Counted from the first letter of the stretch, positions 1 to 5,543 are shown. The stretch: DNA of 5,543 nucleotides from an uncultured Propionibacteriaceae bacterium (GCA_936941515.1 CAKZJI010000515.1:1-5543); one strand, 5' to 3'. Notes: generated by a model not told the origin, from the letters alone. Numbers and translations are program-made.

Positions 1-41
1 AGGGGCAATCCCTCACCCACGTCTGCTGCGCTGTCATACAT
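1..41 (-). other. possible 5' end of a further leftward gene (edge, unresolved)
   Basis: Nine bases after the stop of the PH-domain gene, an ATG (bases 41-39, minus strand) opens a frame that stays open to the window edge, reading MYDSAADVGEGLP. A second ATG (bases 37-35) opens another frame, MTAQQTWVRDCP. Neither has a recognisable Shine-Dalgarno sequence, and 13 residues are too few to assign a family. The short spacing would fit a third gene of the leftward operon, but this stretch could equally be non-coding 3' sequence. Confidence 0.2.
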
Positions 42-50
42 CGGCAGGCT

Positions 51-596
51 CTATACGCCTGCGGCCGCATCAGACTCCGACATATCCATCTTCTTGCGAA
101 GGCCAGAACGCTGGATGACCCGTTGGATTGTCAAGTCACGTTCCGCCGGATGGGCAACATAGCGAATGTCCCGCAGGCCTTGTGCCTGAGCGGCCGACTC
201 GAAGACCAAATGCCCATAGTCCAAGGCCTTGCCCAGGAGCGGCTGCTCCAGCGAGATGTCCAGGATCCGCGTCATCGGCATAGTTGCCAGATGCGTGTTG
301 AAAACCCCATGAATTCTGAACACCCTCATATTTGTGATGACAAACCGATCCATGTGCGCCACATGGACTTTCCACAGCCCCTGGAGCAGCACATACAGGC
401 CGATGAGCATAGGAACCCAGAACAGGCCGCGGGCCGGGATCATGAGCACGAAAATCGGCATGCTGGCAGCCATAAGTCCCAACCAGGGCAAAGTCACCAC
501 CCAATGCTTGCGAACCTGATCAATCACCCGCTCGTCTTCCTCGACTAGCAGGTGTCGTTCAATGTCAGGCTCCAAGAGCCAGGCGAACAGAACCAT
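51..596 (-). CDS. membrane-anchored PH-domain protein (bPH2 / YdbS-like)
   Basis: A 181-residue protein. A short N-terminal cytoplasmic part (about 1-32, rich in acidic residues and ending in RKHW) is followed by two hydrophobic membrane segments (about 33-54 and 57-78) joined by a tight turn, IPARG. From about residue 80 the bacterial PH domain (bPH2) begins with the typical DRFVITNMRVFRIHGV strand pair, continues through MTRILDISLEQPLLGKALDYG, and ends near RYVAHPAE at about 150. A charged tail (RKKMDMSESD) follows. Bacterial PH domains of this type are membrane-associated, and most have no known ligand or reaction, so no specific role can be given. The ATG at 596 lies 5 bases after the stop of the small upstream gene, with no good Shine-Dalgarno of its own, so translation is probably coupled. 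The domain call is confident; the function is not. Confidence 0.88.
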   Translation of the reverse strand: MVLFAWLLEPDIERHLLVEEDERVIDQVRKHWVVTLPWLGLMAASMPIFVLMIPARGLFWVPMLIGLYVLLQGLWKVHVAHMDRFVITNMRVFRIHGVFNTHLATMPMTRILDISLEQPLLGKALDYGHLVFESAAQAQGLRDIRYVAHPAERDLTIQRVIQRSGLRKKMDMSESDAAAGV

Positions 597-601
597 CAGG
601 G

Positions 602-757
602 TCAGCTAGCGAGCTTGCTGAAGAAACGCCCAATCGATTCAAAACCACCGAAGAAGCCTCTGACAGCCTCAGCGGCGGCCTCGGGCCGAGTGAACAGATA
701 GAAGAGAACGAAGGCTACGCCGACCACGATCAGGACCTTCTTGAGCCAGCCAACCAT
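602..757 (-). CDS. small single-pass membrane protein, 51 aa
   Basis: The protein starts MVGWLKKV. It has one hydrophobic segment (about residues 7-23, VLIVVGVAFVLFYLF) followed by RPEAAAEAVRGFFGGFESIGRFFSKL, which can form an amphipathic helix with Phe, Val and Ile on one face. I chose the ATG at 757 because GGAGG lies 4 bases upstream on the minus strand (plus-strand bases 762-766). An in-frame ATG at 820 would add 21 residues that do not look like protein and would read through that ribosome site. Similar tiny proteins with one membrane helix and a P-x(1-2)-AA-x-AV motif occur in other Actinobacteria, as far as I recall, but have no established function. The gene precedes the PH-domain gene by 5 bases, so the two products may act together at the membrane. 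Confidence 0.72.
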   Translation of the reverse strand: MVGWLKKVLIVVGVAFVLFYLFTRPEAAAEAVRGFFGGFESIGRFFSKLAS

Positions 758-761
758 GTTG

Positions 762-766
762 CCTCC
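762..766 (-). promoter_or_regulatory. ribosome binding site deciding the start of the 51-aa gene
   Basis: On the minus strand this reads GGAGG, four bases before the ATG at 757-755. It is the only strong Shine-Dalgarno of the leftward pair and rules against the longer frame from 820. Confidence 0.7.
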
Positions 767-1052
767 AAGTCTCACAGGGGAAGGGACTTCTAACTCAGCA
801 CTCTCCAGTGTGCACGACAAACCTCAGGACCCCGCCTCGACGCGCCGCCACGCCGATGCGATTCTGCGATCCCTGCTCAGGGCAGCCTATCGACCGGTGC
901 CCACGACGCATTCCACGACACGCCACCAGCGTCTCATGCTCACCCGCAGGCCTGACCTCCCGACACGTTCCCCCTCTGGGTCGCGGACTCCCCCGGATGG
1001 GACCAAGAGCGCATCCGCTCCAACCCCGCCCCCGCAGGTGGAGGTTGGGTTT
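767..1052. other. divergent intergenic region, no gene seen
   Basis: About 290 bases separate the leftward pair from the rightward epimerase gene. One plus-strand frame is open across it from 741, but its translation is a low-complexity mix of Pro, Thr, Ser and Arg and begins antisense to the small gene. I read the stretch as non-coding. It is GC-rich with C-runs on the plus strand and must hold promoters in both directions, but I find no convincing -10/-35 pair for either. Small structures include CCCTG-CT-CAGGG near 871-882 and a tandem TGCGAT repeat near 857-869. No cobalamin riboswitch (B12 box) was recognised, although one might be considered upstream of a methylmalonyl-CoA pathway gene. 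Confidence 0.5.
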
Positions 1053-1059
1053 GGGGGTG
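1053..1059 (+). promoter_or_regulatory. probable Shine-Dalgarno of the epimerase gene, GGGGGTG
   Basis: GGGGGTG can pair with the anti-Shine-Dalgarno CACCUCC using one G-U wobble. It ends 5 bases before the ATG at 1065 but 14 bases before the ATG at 1074, so it favours the earlier start. A complementary C-run lies 20 bases upstream. Confidence 0.5.
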
Positions 1060-1064
1060 TAAGA

Positions 1065-1523
1065 ATGATCCTCATGGAGAACCAAGACCTGTTCATCTGT
1101 ATCGACCACGTTGGTCTAGCGGTCCCGGATCTGGACGAGGCAGTCAAGTTCCACTCTGAGGTTTTCGGCTGGCGCGAACTCCACCGGGAGGTCAATGAGG
1201 AGCAAGGAGTGGCCGAGGCCATGATCGGCACCGGCGCCCAGGGCGAGGAGAACGCCAAGATCCAGTTGCTTGCCCCGCTCAACGAGGAGTCGACCATCGC
1301 GAAGTGGCTGAGCCGCAATGGCGGCCCAGGCATCCAGCAGCTCGCCTACCGTGTCCATGACATCGACCATGTCTGCGCAGTGCTGCGCGAACGTGGATTG
1401 CGGCTGCTGTTCCCCGAGCCGAAGCGCGGAACCGCCGATTCCCGGATCAATTTCGTGCACCCCAAGGACGCCGGCGGCGTGCTGCTGGAGCTGGTGGAGC
1501 CTGCCAAAGAGGCCTCTCACTGA
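1065..1523 (+). CDS. mce: methylmalonyl-CoA epimerase
   Basis: The enzyme interconverts (S)- and (R)-methylmalonyl-CoA between propionyl-CoA carboxylase or transcarboxylase and B12-dependent methylmalonyl-CoA mutase. It belongs to the vicinal-oxygen-chelate (glyoxalase) fold, with two beta-alpha-beta-beta-beta repeats. Visible here (152-aa numbering) are the metal ligand His15 in ICIDHVG, catalytic Glu51 in EEQGVAEAM, Gln67 in IQLLAPLNEES, and Glu142 in GVLLELVEP. These correspond to His12, Glu48, Gln65 and Glu141 of the P. shermanii enzyme as I recall it. The fourth ligand position (His91 there, in LHHMAW) is Gln92 here, in GIQQLAYRV. The RINFVHPKDAGGVL block is typical of actinobacterial members. 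The start is ambiguous: ATG 1065 has the better Shine-Dalgarno, while ATG 1074 (149 aa) aligns with the P. shermanii start. The gene is monocistronic, being closed by a terminator. Confidence 0.95.
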   Translation: MILMENQDLFICIDHVGLAVPDLDEAVKFHSEVFGWRELHREVNEEQGVAEAMIGTGAQGEENAKIQLLAPLNEESTIAKWLSRNGGPGIQQLAYRVHDIDHVCAVLRERGLRLLFPEPKRGTADSRINFVHPKDAGGVLLELVEPAKEASH

Positions 1524-1536
1524 TTTCACGGCCGCA

Positions 1537-1573
1537 AGACACCGGTGGCGCGCCTGGCGCCACCGGTGTTTCT
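1537..1573 (+). terminator. intrinsic terminator after mce
   Basis: ACACCGGTGGCGC (1539-1551) and GCGCCACCGGTGT (1557-1569) form a perfect 13-bp stem with a 5-base loop. One G-U and one A-U pair can extend it, and it runs into TTTCT. It starts 15 bases after the mce stop. The U-tract is short, but the stem is long and GC-rich. On the opposite strand no T-run follows, so it should act mainly on rightward transcripts and separate mce from the following operon. Confidence 0.8.
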
Positions 1574-1589
1574 ATCGGCCCTGTCGGGG

Positions 1590-1595
1590 TAGGCT
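1590..1595 (+). promoter_or_regulatory. candidate -10 element (TAGGCT) of the five-gene operon
   Basis: TAGGCT fits the TANNNT consensus of the actinobacterial housekeeping sigma factor. It lies about 34 bases upstream of the ATG at 1629, in the only gap between the terminator and the coiled-coil gene. A 17-base spacer would put the -35 at TGTTTC, which matches poorly, so the assignment is tentative. Confidence 0.3.
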
Positions 1596-1628
1596 CAGTA
1601 CCGTTCGCCGCTAGCCAGGAGAAAACAC

Positions 1629-2723
1629 ATGACCGATGCCCGTAGTGAGATCGATGAGGAGACTGGCCTCAATCTCTTCGAGGACAAGGCCAGCGCCGTC
1701 GGCGGCTTCCCACACGCCATGCTCGGCTACGACAAACAGGCCGTGGATGCCTACGTGCGCGACTTGGAGCAGCGCCTACTCGAACTGAAAGTGCAGTTGC
1801 GAGAGCAGCGACGCGAGACAAGCTTCGCACGCGAGCAAGTGGGCACCACGGACTATGGCAGGCTCGGGGCACATGCCCGTGGCCTACTCCAGGCAGCCGA
1901 GTCCCAGGCAGCCGAGCTGATTCGGCTGGGAGAAACCGAGGCAGATCGAATGCGCCAGGAGGCCAGAATGGCTGCCGCTGCGATGCGGGAGGCAGCTCAG
2001 CAGGAGGCCGACGACGTGCGACTGTCGGGACTGGCTAGCCTCAGGAAACTCCGGCAGGAGCAGGCAGACGCGGGTCAGGCAGTGCTGGAGGCGGCACGAC
2101 GAGACGCCCACCTGCTGCGCGTGGATGCCGAGGCCCAGTCGAGGTCACTCCTGGAAGAGACCTCACAGAAAATCACAACCCAGTTGGAGGCAGCCCGACT
2201 AGAAGCCGAGCGCATCCGGCAGGAGGCTGAACGTGACGCCACCGCCGCTCGGTTGAAGTCCGAGGAGACCACAGCAGCGGCGCTGTCGCAACAGGCGGCA
2301 GCGGCGAAGCAGGCCGAGGAGACCGTCGCCACCATCCTGGCCGAGGCACGAGAGCACACCGAGGCTGCTTCAAAGCAGATTGAGGAGGCACGAGCTGAGG
2401 CCGCCAGGATCCGCGAGTTGGCGGTTGAGGAGGCCGAGCAGATCCGTCTGACCGCAACCAAGGAGGCTGAGCAGACCCTGGCCGCGATGCGGGAGGAGGC
2501 GCGCGCAAAGCAGGAGAAGCTGGAGGAGCAGGTGGGCTGGCGCAAAGAACAGCTTGAACGTGAGATCGCTGCTCTCAATGCCCGCCGCAGCTCCATCGTG
2601 GCCTCCATGCAGAATCTGAAGGCGATGGCTGAGGAGGCTGTTCCCGAGATGGAAAACACCCTCGTTCTGTCAGTGGACGAGGAGACCACGCCACAACTCA
2701 GGACGCCCAAGAAGGCGAAGTGA
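1629..2723 (+). CDS. DivIVA-domain coiled-coil polarity protein (Scy/FilP-like)
   Basis: A 364-residue protein. After an acidic lead (1-25), residues 27-50 carry the DivIVA N-terminal signature: F27, GYD at 33-35, V39-D40 and AYVRDLEQRL. This short domain contacts membrane in DivIVA/Wag31. Next comes DYGRLGAHARGLLQAAESQA (75-94) and AELIRLGETEADRMRQEA, a block I associate with the Scy/FilP ('cellulose-binding') coiled coils of Streptomyces. Residues about 90-320 are a nearly unbroken coiled coil rich in Ala, Glu, Arg and Gln, with recurrent EAxRxRxEA units. The tail (321-364) ends in a basic TPKKAK. AGGAG lies 7 bases before the ATG. The likely role is a cytoplasmic scaffold at the cell pole or septum, inferred from family and domain order. 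It sits next to mce, as scy does in Streptomyces coelicolor from memory. The main DivIVA/Wag31 near ftsZ is probably a separate gene. Confidence 0.85.
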   Translation: MTDARSEIDEETGLNLFEDKASAVGGFPHAMLGYDKQAVDAYVRDLEQRLLELKVQLREQRRETSFAREQVGTTDYGRLGAHARGLLQAAESQAAELIRLGETEADRMRQEARMAAAAMREAAQQEADDVRLSGLASLRKLRQEQADAGQAVLEAARRDAHLLRVDAEAQSRSLLEETSQKITTQLEAARLEAERIRQEAERDATAARLKSEETTAAALSQQAAAAKQAEETVATILAEAREHTEAASKQIEEARAEAARIRELAVEEAEQIRLTATKEAEQTLAAMREEARAKQEKLEEQVGWRKEQLEREIAALNARRSSIVASMQNLKAMAEEAVPEMENTLVLSVDEETTPQLRTPKKAK

Positions 2724-4066
2724 CCATTCCCGACCCAAGTCAAGCAGCAACCGAGAACACCAGCCAGCAGAACCCAGATGACGCACAGCCACAAACGACG
2801 GGATCCGAGGCGGGTTCCTCCTCCTCGTCAGCGGAGTCTGCTGAGCCAGAGGTGGCGCAGGATTCCACCCGGATGCGCCGGCGACGTCTCCGATTGGGGT
2901 GGCTGTTCGGGAACAGTCGCAAAGCACTGAGTGGGGCCTTCGGGAACGCGAGCCGCGGAGCACGTCAGCTGCTCACGCCGGCCCCAGAAGAGCGGATGCC
3001 GCCTGTCCCCCCGGTCATCGTTCACAACGAGTCGAAGCTGCTGAACTATTCTCCATTCTCCATCGGCTTTTTCGGTGCCCTCGGCGTTCTGGCTGCGATA
3101 GGGCTGACTGTCGCTCTGAAACAGGTGCAGCACATCCTGATCCTGGTGGGGCTCTCCCTATTCCTCGCCCTGGGACTCAATCCAGCCGTTGAATTCTTCA
3201 CTCGGCGCCGTGTCCCCCGTCCCCTTGCGGTCTTCGGGGTGACCATGGCAGTGGCTGGGATACTCGTCGCGGGCGTCACCTCGCTGGTCCCGTTATTCAC
3301 AACACAGGTGCAGTCACTGCTGTTTCGCATTCCCCACTGGTTGACGCTGCTGGCCAGCAATGAGCGTGTGGCCAGGTGGGAGGCCGAGTACAACATCATT
3401 GACAATGCGCGACGCTACATCGTCTCAGGGGACCTGGTCCAGAACCTGTTCGGCGGAATCTGGGGAGCTGGGATGCTGGTGGCGAACCTCATCTTCTCAG
3501 TCATCATCACCCTGGTTCTCACCATCTATTTCCTGGCTTCGCTTCCAGCCATCAAACAGGTCATCTACCGACTCGCCCCAGCCAGTCGACGAGCTCGCTC
3601 ACAGTATCTGGCCGATGAGATCTTCCGTGGCGTCTCGGGATACATCACCGGTATGTTCATGATCGTCACAATCGCCTCGGGATGCAGTCTCATCTTCATG
3701 AACATCATTGGCCTGCGGGACTACTCTCTAGCACTCGCCTTCATGGTGGCTCTGTTCTGCTTCATCCCAGTCGTGGGCTCGTCGATGGCGATGATCACCG
3801 TCGCCCTCGTGGGTTTCGCCACCTCGCCCAGCATCGGAATCGCCACGATCATCTACTTCCTGATATACCAGCAGATCGACGCCTACCTGCTGTATCCGAC
3901 GATCATGAAACGCACTGTCAAAGTCCCTGGTGCCCTAGTGGTGCTTTCAGCTCTGATCGGAGGCATCCTACTGGGAATCATCGGGGCCTTGATCGCCATA
4001 CCGACGGCAGCCGCCCTGCTGCTGCTGTACCGAGAGGTCCTACAGCCTCATCTGGACGCCAGCTAG
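2720..4066 (+). CDS. AI-2E family transporter (UPF0118), polytopic membrane protein
   Basis: A 448-residue integral membrane protein. The first 110 or so residues are predicted cytoplasmic and disordered: Gln, Ser and Glu rich with a run of five Ser (33-37), then basic [11 protein letters not shown] (51-61) and a Pro-rich PPVPPV (95-100). The family core follows, with hydrophobic segments near 113-131, 136-153, 168-190, 248-273, 308-330, 336-365, 372-390 and 403-437. Family hallmarks are [22 protein letters not shown] (150-171), the FIPVVGS motif (348-354) and [20 protein letters not shown] (392-411), then [10 protein letters not shown]. Members have been linked to autoinducer-2 export and to Na+/H+ antiport, so the substrate cannot be read from sequence. 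The start is a GTG overlapping the previous stop by 4 bases, with AAGAAGG just upstream. The stop is fused to AGGAG. Confidence 0.9.
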   Translation: MTIPDPSQAATENTSQQNPDDAQPQTTGSEAGSSSSSAESAEPEVAQDSTRMRRRRLRLGWLFGNSRKALSGAFGNASRGARQLLTPAPEERMPPVPPVIVHNESKLLNYSPFSIGFFGALGVLAAIGLTVALKQVQHILILVGLSLFLALGLNPAVEFFTRRRVPRPLAVFGVTMAVAGILVAGVTSLVPLFTTQVQSLLFRIPHWLTLLASNERVARWEAEYNIIDNARRYIVSGDLVQNLFGGIWGAGMLVANLIFSVIITLVLTIYFLASLPAIKQVIYRLAPASRRARSQYLADEIFRGVSGYITGMFMIVTIASGCSLIFMNIIGLRDYSLALAFMVALFCFIPVVGSSMAMITVALVGFATSPSIGIATIIYFLIYQQIDAYLLYPTIMKRTVKVPGALVVLSALIGGILLGIIGALIAIPTAAALLLLYREVLQPHLDAS

Positions 4067-4092
4067 GAGAGATCATCGGCTACATTGGGCCT

Positions 4093-4785
4093 GTGCGTCT
4101 CGTGATTGCCCAATGCCAGGTGGACTATGCCGGCCGCCTGAGCGCTCACCTGCCCATGGCCAAGCGGTTGATCATGCTCAAGGCGGATGGCTCCATATCC
4201 GTTCATGCCGACGACCGAGCCTACAAGCCCCTGAACTGGATGAGTGCGCCCTGCACGCTCAGGGTTCACGAACCGGATGATTCCATGCGGGAGTTGGGGG
4301 GCACCGCGCTATGGGAGGTTCGCTCCCGGTCCGGGGACACATTGCGTATCGTGCTCGGTGAGGTCTTCCTCGACACGGAGCATAGCTTCGGTGTAGACCC
4401 CGGCCTGCAGAAAGATGGCGTGGAAGCACACCTCCAGGCCCTGCTCGCCGAGCATCCCTCGGCCTTCGGAGAGGGCTGGCAGGTGGTGAAGCGGGAGTAT
4501 TACACGCCAATAGGGCCCGTTGATCTGCTGCTGCGTGATCCTGAGGGGATTCACGTTGCTGTGGAAGTCAAAAGGCGTGGTGAGATCGACGGTGTGGAAC
4601 AGTTGACACGCTATCTGGAGTTGATGAACCGAGATCCCCAGTTGGCTCCCGTGCGCGGCATCTTCGCAGCCCAACAGATCAAACCACAGGCGGCAACCCT
4701 CGCTGCCGACCGCGGCATCGACTGCCAACTTCTGGACTACGACGCGCTTCGCGGCCTGGACAACTCCGACGAGCGGTTGTTCTGA
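4093..4785 (+). CDS. nucS: mismatch-specific endonuclease NucS (EndoMS)
   Basis: NucS cuts both strands at mismatched DNA and carries out non-canonical mismatch repair in Actinobacteria, which lack MutS/MutL. It is 230 residues from the GTG, the usual length. The N-terminal DNA-binding and dimerisation part (about 1-115) includes [35 protein letters not shown] (30-49) and a linker [14 protein letters not shown] (102-115). The C-terminal RecB-like nuclease (about 120-230) shows GPVD with Asp144, [10 protein letters not shown] with Glu158 and Lys160, then [15 protein letters not shown] with Gln170, and [10 protein letters not shown]. The tail DERLF resembles the C-terminal sliding-clamp-binding motif known in actinobacterial NucS. 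All catalytic residues are present. The GTG lacks a close Shine-Dalgarno; the nearest AGGAG (4065-4069) is 23 bases away, so coupling to the transporter gene or a rare ATT start at 4084 is possible. Confidence 0.95.
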   Translation: MRLVIAQCQVDYAGRLSAHLPMAKRLIMLKADGSISVHADDRAYKPLNWMSAPCTLRVHEPDDSMRELGGTALWEVRSRSGDTLRIVLGEVFLDTEHSFGVDPGLQKDGVEAHLQALLAEHPSAFGEGWQVVKREYYTPIGPVDLLLRDPEGIHVAVEVKRRGEIDGVEQLTRYLELMNRDPQLAPVRGIFAAQQIKPQAATLAADRGIDCQLLDYDALRGLDNSDERLF

Positions 4786-5060
4786 TGCCCAGACGCCCCT
4801 CAAAGCACACTCGACCTGCGCGACCGATCAATACGGCTCGTTATACGGCCAAACGCACGCTGCGGGATGGCATTTTCCTGTTCCGTGAGGTCCCATCAGA
4901 TCGAGCCGTGAAGCATTACACCTGTCCCTGCTGCAACAGCCCCATCCGTCCTGGCACCACCCATGTGGTCGCATGGCCTGAGGAGCCAAGCCTCGGTTTC
5001 GAGTCAGGGGTGGAACAACGACGTCATTGGCACCAGCACTGTTGGAGGCAGCAGCGATGA
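4785..5060 (+). CDS. small Cys/His zinc-finger-like protein coupled to nucS
   Basis: A 91-residue protein starting at an ATG that overlaps the nucS stop by one base (TGATG). Residues 1-40 are basic (RRPSKHTRPARP, TAKRTLR) and could contact nucleic acid. From 45 it reads YTCPCCNSPIRPGTTHVVAW and, after an insertion of about 15 residues, RRHWHQHCW. Likely metal ligands are Cys47, Cys50, His83 and Cys86, with Cys49, His60, His81 and His85 nearby. Proteins with this layout are widespread in Actinobacteria and, as I recall, are labelled hypothetical or 'ATP/GTP-binding'. I see no Walker motif to support the latter. The CxxC-I-xxG...HWHxxCW order resembles the PARP-type zinc finger, which binds DNA breaks. 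A role in DNA repair next to NucS is inference. Confidence 0.85.
   Translation: MPRRPSKHTRPARPINTARYTAKRTLRDGIFLFREVPSDRAVKHYTCPCCNSPIRPGTTHVVAWPEEPSLGFESGVEQRRHWHQHCWRQQR
5044..5048 (+). promoter_or_regulatory. Shine-Dalgarno of the alpha/beta hydrolase gene
   Basis: GGAGG lies inside the end of the zinc-finger-like gene, 8 bases before the ATG at 5057. It supports that start and a 4-bp ATGA overlap between the genes. Confidence 0.65.
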
Positions 5061-5543
5061 TCCACTCAATCTCCATCGGCGATGGGCCGGCCCAGGTGGT
5101 GTTTCTGCATGGGTTGTTCGGCCAGGGAAAAAACTTCACTCGGATCGCACACGGGATCGCCGAGAAGGCCACCTGCCATCTGGTGGACCTTCCAAATCAT
5201 GGGGACTCCTCGTGGACGGTCGGGTTCTCTCTGGAAGGTCAGGCTGGTCACCTCTCTCACTGGCTGGAGAAGACATTCGATTCCCCCATCGCTCTGATCG
5301 GTCATTCGCTCGGCGGCAAGCTCGCCATGCGGATCGCGCTGAGCCAACCTCAGCTTGTGGACCGTCTGATGGTGGTCGACATCTCCCCCGCCGCCAGCGA
5401 CGGGCCTACGCGCTTCGCCCCCCTGGTGTCCGCTATGCAAAGTCTCGACTTGGAGCATCTCACCAGCCGCACCCAGGCGAGCGAGATCCACCAGGGCGTG
5501 CCCTGGGCAGGCTTGAGCGACACGCCGTCAGCCTCGCTGCTCG
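5057..5543 (+). CDS. alpha/beta hydrolase, YbfF-like esterase (3' end cut by window)
   Basis: The first 162 residues are present. The fold is shown by FLHGLFGQGKNF (16-27) with the oxyanion-hole HG, then HLVDLPNHGDSSW (41-53), the nucleophile elbow IGHSLGGK (81-88) with Ser84, and the strand LMVVDISPA. HGLFG...N, D-x-x-NHG-x-S and GHSxGGK with DI(S/A)P after the elbow match the E. coli YbfF type of esterase/acyl-CoA thioesterase more than epoxide hydrolases or MenH. The acidic and histidine members of the triad lie beyond the window. There is no signal peptide, so it is cytosolic. It overlaps the preceding gene by 4 bases and is probably the fifth gene of the operon. The true substrate is unknown. 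The truncation is only the end of the sequence given. Confidence 0.85.
   Translation, partial: MIHSISIGDGPAQVVFLHGLFGQGKNFTRIAHGIAEKATCHLVDLPNHGDSSWTVGFSLEGQAGHLSHWLEKTFDSPIALIGHSLGGKLAMRIALSQPQLVDRLMVVDISPAASDGPTRFAPLVSAMQSLDLEHLTSRTQASEIHQGVPWAGLSDTPSASLL

Noticed and set aside
44..62. Inverted repeat GCAGGC/GCCTGC around the stop of the PH-domain gene, considered as a terminator
   Set aside because: The stem is only 6 bp with a 7-base loop, overlaps the stop codon and has no T-run on the minus strand.
123..548. 141-residue plus-strand open frame opposite the PH-domain gene
   Set aside because: Its composition (His, Gln, Met, Pro) matches no family, and the opposite strand encodes a clear bPH2 domain with membrane segments.
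857..869. Tandem TGCGAT repeat upstream of mce, considered as an operator
   Set aside because: It has only two short copies with no symmetry and no promoter nearby, so chance is a sufficient explanation.
741..1064. In-frame N-terminal extension of the epimerase, giving a 260-residue protein
   Set aside because: The extra 108 residues are low-complexity Pro/Thr/Ser/Arg, begin antisense to the small membrane gene, and precede the known start of the family. The open frame reflects GC-rich sequence with few stops.
2075..2794. 239-residue minus-strand open frame across the coiled-coil gene
   Set aside because: It is a Ser/Ala/Arg-rich shadow produced by the repetitive GCx and GAG codons of the coiled coil. 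The plus-strand frame has a DivIVA motif and a good ribosome site.
3682..4092. Upstream extension of the nucS frame inside the transporter gene, giving 367 residues
   Set aside because: The extension is rich in His, Arg and Ser, lies out of frame with clearly coding transporter sequence, and NucS proteins start at RLVIAQC.
4785..5060. 'ATP/GTP-binding protein' label for the 91-residue protein
   Set aside because: No P-loop or other nucleotide-binding motif is present. The clear feature is the Cys/His cluster.

Overview
The window looks like chromosomal DNA from a high-GC actinobacterium, most likely of the Propionibacteriaceae. The methylmalonyl-CoA epimerase begins with an LFICIDHV stretch and an FGWxELHRE block that I remember from the Propionibacterium freudenreichii (shermanii) enzyme. 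The non-canonical mismatch endonuclease NucS is typical of Actinobacteria and archaea. No mobile element, CRISPR array, tRNA or rRNA gene is visible. Organism and family assignments rest on motifs and recalled homologues, not on searches.

Left part, minus strand (about 51-757): a 51-residue single-pass membrane protein is followed after 5 bases by a 181-residue membrane-anchored PH-domain (bPH2) protein. The two read leftward as an operon that may continue beyond base 1. A gene-free stretch of about 300 bases separates them from the divergent epimerase gene.

Middle (about 1065-1573): the methylmalonyl-CoA epimerase gene stands alone and ends at a strong intrinsic terminator with a perfect 13-bp stem. 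The enzyme interconverts the methylmalonyl-CoA epimers in the succinyl-CoA/propionyl-CoA route, central to propionic fermentation and propionate use.

Right part (1629 to the window end): five plus-strand genes lie almost without gaps. They encode a DivIVA-domain coiled-coil protein resembling Scy/FilP polarity proteins, an AI-2E family membrane transporter, NucS, a 91-residue Cys/His zinc-finger-like protein, and an alpha/beta hydrolase cut by the window edge. Junctions are a 4-bp overlap, a 26-base gap, a 1-bp overlap and a 4-bp overlap, so a single mRNA with translational coupling is likely. From memory, the neighbourhood of epimerase, Scy-type coiled-coil gene and nucS recurs in Streptomyces (SCO5398, SCO5397/5396, SCO5388), and nucS lies next to the epimerase in Mycobacterium tuberculosis (Rv1321, Rv1322A). 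This is therefore a core actinobacterial locus rather than an accessory island.

The most interesting point is the small protein coupled to nucS. Its CxxC...HWHxxCW pattern is close to the PARP-type DNA-break-binding zinc finger, which makes it a candidate partner of NucS in DNA repair.
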